Assembly: GCF_000328475.2 (NCBI RefSeq)
Contig: NC_026478.1
Location: 186,001-250,000 of the forward strand
From: Mycosarcoma maydis
Taxonomy: Eukaryota; Basidiomycota; Ustilaginomycetes; Ustilaginales
DNA length: 64,000 bases
Direction: 5' to 3'
Both the position numbers and the translations under genes were made by a program. Under the pieces are notes generated by a model, which saw only the letters and a program-made list of their open reading frames with translations, made no database searches and had not been told where the DNA came from. Below are positions 46,712 through 55,285 of the stretch, piece by piece (within the stretch, counting starts at the first letter, position 1; each line of letters opens with the position of its first letter).

Positions 46712-47419
46712 TCAAGCCTGGAGAGCAGCCAGAATCTGCCTTCCGACCGCAGCAGCACTAGCCGGGTTCTGACCAGAGATCAACACTCTGCCGCCGGTCT
46801 TATCCACAATGACTTTTTCGGCCCACGGCTCGGCCTTTTCAAACGTGGCACCGCGTTCGATCAGCCTGCTTTCGACCAGCCAAGGGATAGCCTTGGTCAG
46901 ACCCGCCTGTTCCTCTTCTTGGTTGGTAAAGCAGGTAATCTTCTTACCGTTGACCAGGTAGCTACCATCGCTGAGCTTGACGTCCGCGAAAACAGCAGGA
47001 GCATGGCACACGGCAGAGGTGGGTTTACCTGCTTCGTAGAAGGTTTTGATCAGCTCCTGCGAGGTGGTGTCGACGGGTAGGTCGAAGCATGGTCCGTGCC
47101 CACCGGGATAAAAGATGGCGTCAAATTCAGAGACGGAAGAAGCAGAGAACTCCGAGAGACGTTTGGTGTTGTTCACCCAGTCCTGAGCTTCGGTGTCGTT
47201 GAGGAACTTGACACTGTCAGCGTCGTCTTTGAAGGCATCGACGGACGACTGATCGAGAGGCGCTTTGCCTCCTTTGGGTGAAGCCGAGACGAGAGTGTAG
47301 CCGGCATCCTTGAGGATGTAGTACGGGTGGGCGATCTCGGGGAGGTAGTAACCTGTCGGATGGTCCGACCCAATGAGCTTGGTGTGCGAGGTGAATACAA
47401 CCAGAATCTTCTTCGACAT
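46712..47419 (-). CDS. HSP31: Hsp31/DJ-1/PfpI family, glutathione-independent glyoxalase III type
   Basis: This 235-residue protein probably detoxifies methylglyoxal and acts in oxidative and stationary-phase stress, as yeast Hsp31 does. It starts MSKKILVVFTSHTK. The active-site Glu is in GYYLPEIAHPYY (Glu28). FYPGGHGPCFDLP is the oxyanion loop. The nucleophile elbow is SAVCHAP with Cys138 and His139, the same numbers as in yeast Hsp31. The in-frame ATG 18 codons earlier (47473) would add MSAPSVKTYKSHCTDIVN. I chose 47419 because it aligns with the family start. It is a single exon. Confidence 0.9.
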   Translation of the reverse strand: MSKKILVVFTSHTKLIGSDHPTGYYLPEIAHPYYILKDAGYTLVSASPKGGKAPLDQSSVDAFKDDADSVKFLNDTEAQDWVNNTKRLSEFSASSVSEFDAIFYPGGHGPCFDLPVDTTSQELIKTFYEAGKPTSAVCHAPAVFADVKLSDGSYLVNGKKITCFTNQEEEQAGLTKAIPWLVESRLIERGATFEKAEPWAEKVIVDKTGGRVLISGQNPASAAAVGRQILAALQA

Positions 47420-47567
47420 GTTGACGATGTCAGTGCAATGTGATTTGTACGTTTTAACGGAAGGAGCGCTCATTCAGGCTTCTTGGACTTTATAATCACG
47501 AATATAACATAGCCGTGCCGAAAGCTGTTGTGTCGTCATGACTTTCACCAACCTTGGCATTCGCCAC

Positions 47568-47588
47568 ATTCGTGATTCGTGATTCGTG
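47568..47588. repeat. heptamer array, ATTCGTG x3 (perfect)
   Basis: Three perfect ATTCGTG copies, then ATTG, about 150 bp upstream of the Hsp31 start. Confidence 0.85.
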
Positions 47589-47949
47589 ATTGTAGCGAAA
47601 ATCGTGAATTTCGTCGTGCGTCATTTCAAGAGTCCCCATCAAGTAACTGCCAATCAAATATTATATTACATCTAGCGATCGGGCAAGCGAACTGCAGAGA
47701 AGAACAGGGAAAGGGAATGGAATCACGAATCGTGAATGTTCTTCTGTTGCGCGATTAACGCTGTCGCTTCGTGATTGGCGGCAGTTGAGCAGGTCTTGCC
47801 ATCTATCGCGTAGACAGTTCCTTTCGCCTTTTACGAATGGAAGACTAGCGATTCAACCGTGGGCGAGATGGCGAGTCTTTGCGATTGAATGCCAAGTTCG
47901 TGGGTGCTCAGTCTAACATCATCCAAGGTTGTACCACACGTGGTACACG

Positions 47950-47970
47950 GTGCAAGGTGCAGTGTGCACG
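47950..47970. repeat. heptamer array, GTGCANN x3
   Basis: Units GTGCAAG, GTGCAGT, GTGCACG, the same kind of unit as at 4506-4526. Confidence 0.5.
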
Positions 47971-48136
47971 TTTGTCTCAGGCTTAGCGACTCGATCAATG
48001 CTCCCCGCGTTGCCAGAGCTCAATGAAAGGTCATTCGTAACAAAAGTGATCTAGGCTATTGCCTCCATCAACAAGAAAGCTTAATGGATCGAGGAAGGTG
48101 GGTGTGCTGCACGAATTCCGTTGAGCAACGTACAAT

Positions 48137-48922
48137 TCACTTGGGCTGATACTTCTCAGCAGCGCTCTGAAACTGCTCCCTGAAGGCGTTGTCCCATTTG
48201 TTGACGAGTGCAATACCTGACCCAGCGCTGATCACGTCCTGGTCTGCCTTGAGCCCCTTGACCAAGTCGTCCATGAATTCTTGCACTGTCAACGAATTGA
48301 TAGCTCCCAGATGCTTCTTGTTGTCGTCCGGATTCTCCCTTTCCCTATGCAGATCAGTACCTACACTTGGCGGTACAATCTCCACCACCCTCACATTGGT
48401 ATGCTTGAGCTGTATCCTCTGCGCCTCACTCCAGAAGTGGATATAGGCCTTGGTGCCGTTGTAATTTGGGTTGATGATGCTGTATGGTACGAAACCCAAT
48501 ACGGAGCTGACGTTCATGATCACGCCAAGCTTCTTGCTTTTGAGGTGATCCAGAAAGGCAGTTGCGAGATGCACTGGTCCGCGAATGTTGATGTTGATCT
48601 CGTTGTCTACTTTGTCCAGCGCGAGATTCTGTACTTCGAGCGGTCGCTGAACTCCAGCGTTGTTAATCAGGCAGTCCACCTCGGGATGCTCGCACAGCAG
48701 CTTTTGCGTGAACGCTGGGAATTCGTGCACATTCCCAGTGTCGAGCACGTAATAAGGAGCATTTGAGAGCTTCTTTGATGCTTGCACTAGCTTGGACTCG
48801 GTACGACCGACGAGGATGACCTTTTTATTTTGCGAGAGAAAGTACTCGGCCATTGCATAGCCGAGTCCTCCTGCACCGCCGGTGATAACGGCGCATTCAA
48901 AGTCGAGGATCTTTCCGACCAT
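48137..48922 (-). CDS. short-chain dehydrogenase, DltE-like
   Basis: This is a 261-residue classical SDR of the group annotated as DltE/COG3967. I set the start at the ATG at 48922 (MVGKILDFECAVITGG); the 19 in-frame codons upstream look like leader. TGGAGGLG is the cofactor loop (14-21) and NNAG is at 87-90. The catalytic Ser is in MNVSSVLGF (139-140), with Tyr154 and Lys158 in NYNGTKAY. PSVGTDLH follows as the cofactor-binding PG-equivalent. There is no membrane segment or targeting signal. The substrate is unknown. It is a single exon. Confidence 0.85.
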   Translation of the reverse strand: MVGKILDFECAVITGGAGGLGYAMAEYFLSQNKKVILVGRTESKLVQASKKLSNAPYYVLDTGNVHEFPAFTQKLLCEHPEVDCLINNAGVQRPLEVQNLALDKVDNEININIRGPVHLATAFLDHLKSKKLGVIMNVSSVLGFVPYSIINPNYNGTKAYIHFWSEAQRIQLKHTNVRVVEIVPPSVGTDLHRERENPDDNKKHLGAINSLTVQEFMDDLVKGLKADQDVISAGSGIALVNKWDNAFREQFQSAAEKYQPK

Positions 48923-49189
48923 TTTGCCAGCGTCGAGAGGATGTGCAGAATGCCGGAACGGTAGTGTTCTTTCTCTCAATGTGAATGGCGGTTCCTACGC
49001 TGATGCTCTTCTTAGAAGAAGGCGCGAGCTGGTTTGCTTACGCACTCACGACTGAATTGTTCAAACTGTTCAGGGAAACGGCTTCACGAGCTTTTTGTTT
49101 TCGAGTCAAAGGCAAAACCTCCACTTATGGCCTGTGGCATCGGGCTCAGATCGTTAAAAGGATCGAGATTCATTGGACATGCTAGCAAC

Positions 49190-49237
49190 TTTTTTTTTGT
49201 TTTTGTTTTTGTTTTTGTTTTGTTTTTTTCCTTTTAG
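49190..49237. repeat. T-rich simple repeat with (GTTTTT) units
   Basis: A run of T followed by repeated GTTTTT hexamers. A simple microsatellite, likely variable between strains. Confidence 0.85.
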
Positions 49238-50340
49238 GGTGCCTCAGTTTTTGATCCACGATTCGGAGGTGAGGCGCGCACTGTCAGACAGTCACGATTC
49301 TTAACTTGACTGGCGTGCATCTTCCTCAATACAAGTCAAGATTCGTCAATGCGCACCAGTGAAGCTATTTCGGTTTCGTGATGACCAGGCTTCTCCGACA
49401 GTTATTCTCGAACATGTAAGTTTTCAGGCACACAATGTGTCCCAGAGAGGTGGCAATGGATCAATCAGTGAAGCCTTCTGCATTCGTGATTCGTGATTTG
49501 CGTACTCGTCCACCGTCGCACTAAAAAGAGAAGATTTACGATTGTCGAGTCGCTGAAGAAAATACGTTGGACCAAGTTGACGCGTTTGTGGTTGCTGCAA
49601 AGCTAAGCATGTACGATGTACGTTGCAAAAAAAAGCTTGAAAATACAGTGACGTGAGCAGCAGCTGGTTGGTTTCCACCCACGTTTCCCCACCAACCCCG
49701 CCGCCGCATGTGGTCTGCGTAACTGGAGAGGTCCTCCTTTTCCAACAATCGTGAATTCGTTTTTTTTTCTGGACCCACAGCTGCATTTAGAATTGTGAAT
49801 GTCTTGGATATTGTGCAGCTCGTTCGAATGGACCAACTGTCTGTTCTGTCTATTTACGCTCGTCGCCGCCTGAACAGCAGCGGTTTCTGACCGAGGACGC
49901 ACCGTCTAAATACGCTGCGGTGCGAAAAGATCTACACAACAGTCACATGAGTACAGATCGATAGCGTTCAAAGACTGACAGTATCAAGGTCGTCGAAGGC
50001 TCAAAAGTATGATGCGTTATAACGAATCGCGAATGTCCATTGCATCAGCGCTCGTTTTAAGCGACGTAGTTCGGGCTTTCTCGACCATCGCAGCGGTTAA
50101 CCAACGGCAATCTTGACTGAGACTGGGACCAGCACGGGAACCCGATAGATTCTAGAAAGGCAAGGTATCCGTGTATGGCAAGATGCTAGCCGTACTATAG
50201 TTTCATGCAGGCATACAGAAACTCACAACTGCAAGGGTCGTCAAACCAGAAAACTTTCCACCAGCTTTCTTCCCCATCCTCCTCCTTGATTTACGTGACT
50301 CTCTTCGCCATACACATGGTTCACGCTCTACATCTCAACA

Positions 50341-50368
50341 CTCGTGCCTCGTGCCTCGTACCTCGAGC
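50341..50368. repeat. heptamer array, CTCGTGC-like x4
   Basis: Units CTCGTGC, CTCGTGC, CTCGTAC, CTCGAGC. Shares its unit with the array at 44481-44508, six kilobases away. Confidence 0.75.
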
Positions 50369-50885
50369 CTCCCTTCCGCATCTTCTTCCGTGCTGTTTTC
50401 ATTGATTTGGCCTCCGTCTGCATCCCCGAACCTGCCGAAGTGACCACCGCGGCCCGCAGCATTTGCCATCGGCTCCTTTCTCACTTGGCCGACGGCGTAT
50501 TGCCATTGCTCCCTGTTCAGCCGGCCATTCGCAAGGTTTCAAGCTATAGCATTCAACCTGCCGTTGCTGCAGCCGAGTGTTACCTTGCCAGTCTGCCGTG
50601 CTCTGCACTTCACCCTCGTCTCACGATTCAAGAACGACTCGCTAAACAAAACTCATTCATCGTTCCTGAATCCCTCTGCCCTCCACGAGCCTCGCCTTGC
50701 CTCTACGTGCTTGTATTCAAACTCAGATTCGTCCTCTTTGTTTCTTATCGCCACACTTTTTTCTCTTTCCTTTCTGCCATCCCTTTACCTAGAGAGATAT
50801 AAGCACTCAGCCGTCTTGACAACGACCTCTACCCTCCCCCTTCCACACCCACTCTGTTCGGCCCTTTCCCTGTTACTTTTTCATC

Positions 50886-51974
50886 ATGGCTGACGAAATT
50901 CAGTGCACTGGTCCCGTCGACAACGGCAGTGGATCGATCGGTCTGCGTATCGGTGCCATCTTTATCATTTGGGCATCGTCCACGGCCTTGACCCTTTTCC
51001 CTATCGTTACACGTCGTATTCCGCGACTCTCCATCAACCGCGAAGCTTTCGATTTTGCCAAATACTTCGGTTCTGGTGTCATTATCGCCACTGCTTTCAT
51101 CCATCTCTTAGCACCTGCCGCGAGTGATGAGGAGCTCGGATCGCCATGTCTTAGCAGCGATTTCCAGAACTATCCCTTCGCTTTTGCATTTGCCATGATC
51201 GCCATGTTCGCTGTTTTTGTCGTCGAGGTGCTCGCCTTCCGGGTTGGAAGCCAATACGCCAATAAGCTCGCCTACGACTCCCATGCTGGTGGTCACCATC
51301 ACGCCATGGAGCATGGCGGCAACCCCAACCTCGCTCAAGAAGAACAGCACAACCACAACGCAATCAAGTCAGTCTCTTCGGACGACGTTGAAAACGCTGC
51401 TGCTGTTCCTGGTGCCGACTCAGCCGCCGAGGCCAAAATGGTCGCTGACTCGAGTTCAACCGCTTCTACCAAACTTGATCTCACTACCCAAGCATCTGAA
51501 ATCCTCGGCGTCATGATCCTAGAGTTTGGCGTCGTGTTCCATTCGATCATCATCGGTATCACCCTCGGCACCACCTCCGACTTTACCGTCCTCTTTATCG
51601 TCATCATTTTCCACCAAATGTTCGAGGGTCTCGGTCTGGGTACCCGTCTCGCATTCCTTCCTCTCGGCATGAAGTCGTGGATTCCAACACTGGGAGCTAT
51701 CCTCTACGGTCTCGTCACTCCCATCGGTATCGCTATTGGTCTCGGTGTACGTCACACTTACAACGGCGACTCGGCCACCGCCGCCTACGTCACCGGTATC
51801 TTTGACTCGGTCTCGGCGGGTATCCTCCTCTACACGGGTACTGTTGAACTGCTTGCACACGAGTTCATCTTCAACGACAAGATGCGCAACGCGCCTCTCA
51901 AGAAGGTTGTCATCAGCATTCTCGAGATGCTCACCGGCGCTGGTCTCATGGCGCTGCTCGGACGATGGGCATGA
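50886..51974 (+). CDS. ZIP-family zinc transporter (Zrt1/Zrt2-like)
   Basis: This is a 362-residue plasma-membrane zinc importer. Three hydrophobic segments precede a His-rich cytosolic loop (HAGGHHHAMEHGG and QEEQHNHN, residues about 135-160). The signature helices follow, with H219 in VFHSIIIGITLG and H243/E247 in IFHQMFEGLGLG, which form the metal site. The last segments include TPIGIAIGLG and TVELLAHEF. It starts MADEIQCTGP without a signal peptide and ends LMALLGRWA, as in fungal Zrt proteins. It is a single exon; length matches Zrt1 (376). Zinc-responsive control would be expected, but I see no clear Zap1-type element. Confidence 0.92.
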   Translation: MADEIQCTGPVDNGSGSIGLRIGAIFIIWASSTALTLFPIVTRRIPRLSINREAFDFAKYFGSGVIIATAFIHLLAPAASDEELGSPCLSSDFQNYPFAFAFAMIAMFAVFVVEVLAFRVGSQYANKLAYDSHAGGHHHAMEHGGNPNLAQEEQHNHNAIKSVSSDDVENAAAVPGADSAAEAKMVADSSSTASTKLDLTTQASEILGVMILEFGVVFHSIIIGITLGTTSDFTVLFIVIIFHQMFEGLGLGTRLAFLPLGMKSWIPTLGAILYGLVTPIGIAIGLGVRHTYNGDSATAAYVTGIFDSVSAGILLYTGTVELLAHEFIFNDKMRNAPLKKVVISILEMLTGAGLMALLGRWA

Positions 51975-52545
51975 GCGTTTTCTTTCTGTCTTTCTGCTTC
52001 GCCCTCGCTTCGGACCTCGATTCTTTCCTCTCTACAGAGCATATTCCCGGACATCATTGTCTTAATTCTCACACAAAATTGAGGGAGAAGCATTTATGAT
52101 TATCTTGCACGCATCAGTCGTGAGTCTTCACGCTGTAATTCCATCTTACTTTGGCATTCGAGCTTAATGAGCTGCTGCAGCCAAACGGAACAAGCGTGAC
52201 ATAAACAAGTGTGTGATTGTTTGAGTAACATTTGCGACGTACGGCGAACCTTGATCTTGGTATGTTTGCAGTATGCAAACAGAAGGCACTGTAACTTGCG
52301 CAACGTTCAGCACATTCGAATGTCGCAGTTATGCATGGAAGCTGCATCGCAACCTCTGCAATATGAACTTTTCCTCCACACTAATTCATGAATCGTGACG
52401 AATCACGAATGTTGCTCTCGGATTATTCCACACATGTCTTCATGCCAGTATGACGACTCTAATTCGAGCTAGATACAAAGATGTGACGAATGTTTACCTG
52501 GAGCAAGATGAAAGATACAGTAGTTTCGCCATGAACATCATGAAT
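51975..52545. other. convergent 3' region ZIP / F-box-like
   Basis: 571 bp with no supported gene. GAATCGTGACGAATCACGAATG at about 52388-52409 is another copy of the dispersed motif. Confidence 0.5.
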
Positions 52546-54471
52546 CTAGGATGCCCATGCCGCCCTCGCCCTGTCTTTGCGCCACAGCACATGGGCACCT
52601 CGTCTCGGACCCATGAGGTAGCCTTTGTCGAGCTCGATCTGCATCGAAGTAGCACCGGTCCCGCCGACTTGCACATTATCAAACACTCTCTTGAGTCTGC
52701 GGACCGCGCTCGGCCACGCAAAGACGACGATCTGCTTCAGGCTCCTTCCGAGTCGCTCGTCACTCCGCGGCCACGTCCTCAAGAGATGCAGGGCCTCTAT
52801 GAAATCGTGCATGTCGCTTTCCAGCTGGAACACATCGCCTTGTTCCGCTCCCCTCCTTATATCCGCTTCCGCAGTCCGCGCCTCGGCCAACCCTTCGTCA
52901 TCCTCATTCTCAAACGTCGGAAGCTGCGTAGGGCTCCATGTGTCCTGTCCATTTTGAAACGCCGGTCCACGCCGCCTCGTGACGAGTCGCAACTCTAACC
53001 TCTCTAGCAACGGCAACGTGGTCCGTAATTCCCTAGCTGTTGCTGCATCCATTCCAAACACCAGTAACTCGAGCTCTTTCAAATCCTCAAACGTTGGCAA
53101 GCTCAGATAAGGGATCGTCGTCAGCTCGGTACACAAGCGCACCGGCTGTGGTCCCTTCTCAAGTCTTGAGACTGTCCCCATATGTAATGCCCCCATACTG
53201 AACAGGTCCAAACTTAGTTCTTCCAATCGAGGACTGGCTAAGAGCATCTGTTCGATGCCTACCGAGAGACGTCCATGATCCGATAGAGCTGAAGGGCAAT
53301 AACCGGAGGCGTCGAATTCGGATGATCCAATTTGAAGTTTGCGGACGTACTTGCCCAAAGTCGGATTGAGCAAGGCAAGTGTGACGCGGAACGAGCGGAA
53401 TGAGGCAGGTGTATGCAGTGAAACGCTGTGGTAGAGTTTCGGGATGATGAGGTTGTAGTACCGTCTCGAGAGGAGAAGCACGTTCGTTGGACAGGATCGA
53501 GGTTCGTTTGGAGAGAGACTGGGACAGGCAGCAAGGGTGAGGATGTATGAGACAATTTCCTCGGGAAATTGGTGTAGCACGCTGTTGGCTGTCATGGTGT
53601 CGACTGTTGACAATGTCGGATACGAGGCTGCGGTTGAGTGTGCGTTTGAACAGTCCGTGTGTGATGAATAGAACGGTGAAAAGTAGTAGCTGGCCTGCGG
53701 ATTGTATAGAACGGGTGTATCATCTTGGAGTCCAGCTCTGCAGAGGATATCCGTGGCCCAAAAAGCAATCCTTTTCAGCGCGTGACCGACTCGCGTATCT
53801 AACGCTTCACGAGTGATAACGGTGACCAAGCTCGAGATTTCCGGATACACGGGCACCTCGATCCTTCTCTGCGGATCGGTCACGGCAATCCAGTCCCTTC
53901 TCTGTACCGAACCCAGCCGACTGGTGCCGCTGTCCGCTCTTGTACCTGTGGTAGAGTGACCCGTTGCAGAACCAAGGCCAGGTCGGGTTCTATTCCCAAA
54001 CGCTCCAAGCCCACTGTTGCTGCTACCACCGATGTGGGTACCACTATCAGGAATATTTGTCCCACCTATCCCGCCTCCATTCCACAACGTTCTGGGAATG
54101 ATCGGCGTGCCAGATGGCCAGGCTGTCGACCCCAACAACAGCATATTAGCGTGCGATGCTGCAGTTCTCGATGCTAGTCTTGCCTGTAGTCGAACGCTGA
54201 ACCAATCATAGAGTTGCTTGACAAAGTTTCGGACGCCCAAGTAGATGAGTCGGGAGATGGTGAGGGCGGCTACCGCGTCGAGAAGCAGGTAGGAGACCGA
54301 CAGTGTGAGCACGGGAAACCACATACGTGCGCTAGGTCGGGGGACTTTCTTAAGCCAGTTGAGTCGGATGAGGGAAAGAAGTGACTCTTGAATTCGGCGA
54401 GCAGCGAGGGTGATGAAGATGTATCTAGAATGAGTGTGGGTAATGATATTGTTGGGGTCAATGCTGGCCAT
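52546..54471 (-). CDS. membrane-anchored F-box-like protein
   Basis: This is a 641-residue single-exon protein. Residues about 51-80 are a hydrophobic stretch (WFPVLTLSVSYLLLDAVAALTI), probably a membrane anchor. A Gly/Ser-rich linker fills about 125-190. An F-box-like motif lies at about 299-350 (VLHQFPEEIVSYILTLAAC, then NVLLLSRRYYNLIIPKLYHSV), followed by the usual fungal pattern of leucine-rich segments. Examples are RLEELSLDLFSMGALHMG, FEDLKELELLVFGM and LPLLERLELRL. F-box proteins bind Skp1 and bring substrates to SCF ubiquitin ligases; an N-terminal anchor is uncommon. The family call rests on pattern, not alignment. Confidence 0.65.
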   Translation of the reverse strand: MASIDPNNIITHTHSRYIFITLAARRIQESLLSLIRLNWLKKVPRPSARMWFPVLTLSVSYLLLDAVAALTISRLIYLGVRNFVKQLYDWFSVRLQARLASRTAASHANMLLLGSTAWPSGTPIIPRTLWNGGGIGGTNIPDSGTHIGGSSNSGLGAFGNRTRPGLGSATGHSTTGTRADSGTSRLGSVQRRDWIAVTDPQRRIEVPVYPEISSLVTVITREALDTRVGHALKRIAFWATDILCRAGLQDDTPVLYNPQASYYFSPFYSSHTDCSNAHSTAASYPTLSTVDTMTANSVLHQFPEEIVSYILTLAACPSLSPNEPRSCPTNVLLLSRRYYNLIIPKLYHSVSLHTPASFRSFRVTLALLNPTLGKYVRKLQIGSSEFDASGYCPSALSDHGRLSVGIEQMLLASPRLEELSLDLFSMGALHMGTVSRLEKGPQPVRLCTELTTIPYLSLPTFEDLKELELLVFGMDAATARELRTTLPLLERLELRLVTRRRGPAFQNGQDTWSPTQLPTFENEDDEGLAEARTAEADIRRGAEQGDVFQLESDMHDFIEALHLLRTWPRSDERLGRSLKQIVVFAWPSAVRRLKRVFDNVQVGGTGATSMQIELDKGYLMGPRRGAHVLWRKDRARAAWAS

Positions 54472-55285
54472 GCTAGGGTGCGTCAGCTACGCTAGTAGTA
54501 GGTGGAGTTCTTGCCGTGTAGCTGTGTAGGCCACTTAGCCATGTGCGCTGTTTCACATATTACGGCGAGGATCAGAAGAAAACAACCGTGATGGAACGAT
54601 GGGATCACGAAAGAAGTGATGCTGTGTGGGCGAGTAATAAATGACGGCAGAAGATGAGATGAGCACAAGATAAGATTCACGATTGGCCCACCAAATCTAC
54701 CTGGAAGCCTCTCTGCTCTTTGTGCCTCGTCCCAGCGACCCTGCATAAGACGGACACCGATGGTTGCCACCCTTTCACCCATGAACCCTTCAAGACAGCT
54801 GCTGGACAGCGCCGCTTCAAGCTGACAGTCATGAGTCGCCGCCGTTCGCCCGCGAGCGTGCACCACTAACTGAATCCGAATCGAATCTTTGTCCCGACTT
54901 TATCCTAACTTATGCAGAAATCCGCAAAGCTCCACTCGTCACTCACACTCTCTTTCGTACGTAAGTGCTGAGGTGTGAGATCGTAAACTTTCACAGAGCT
55001 TGATTGCGAACGTGGGACACGGTACATGCGACACGGACGCGAAAAATATCACGTATGGTGAATGCGTTCCTGGCTGTCGGTAAGTCCGATCCGTGCTGAA
55101 CCCTGCTTTGTTTGCCTTCGGCATCTGTAATCGTGAATACATGAGGTTCCATGATTAAATTTACAAGCGTGAAGGTGCAGCGGAGTGCAAATGATCTGCT
55201 TTGCTCGCCATCAAGCTGTCCTTCGTATCTTCTTCCATCGCTTCCCGACTGTTTGGTGTCGTGTCTGACGGCCAACATATCGAGA
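54472..55285. other. divergent intergenic region
   Basis: 814 bp without a supported gene. The plus frame that feeds into the YTP1-like gene from 55151 has no coding character before the ATG at 55286. A TAATCGTGAATACATG motif lies at about 55128. Confidence 0.5.

Larger units (their letters stand above)
47420..48136. other. intergenic with heptamer arrays
   Basis: About 720 bp between same-strand genes, with no gene. Arrays lie at 47568-47588 and 47950-47970. Further AATCACGAATCGTGAATG motifs occur at about 47731-47748 and an AATCACGAATA at 47495. A perfect-looking palindrome TACCACACGTGGTA lies at 47932-47945. Confidence 0.5.
48923..50885. other. long geneless region upstream of ZIP transporter
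   Basis: About 1.96 kb. It contains a T/GTTTTT low-complexity run (49190-49237), an ATTCGTGATTCGTGATTTG motif at 49484, and the CTCGTGC array at 50341-50368. The open frame 50344-50802 begins in that array, is Leu/Pro/Ser-rich and ends in the probable ZIP leader; I do not accept it as a gene. The last 500 bp are pyrimidine-rich, like a long 5' leader. Confidence 0.5.

Noticed and set aside
50344..50802. 152-codon plus-strand frame before the ZIP gene
   Set aside because: It begins inside a heptamer array, is biased to Leu/Ser/Pro from a pyrimidine-rich leader, and has no family resemblance.
54492..54866. 124-codon minus-strand frame upstream of the F-box-like gene
   Set aside because: No homology pattern; it lies in the promoter region of the F-box-like gene.
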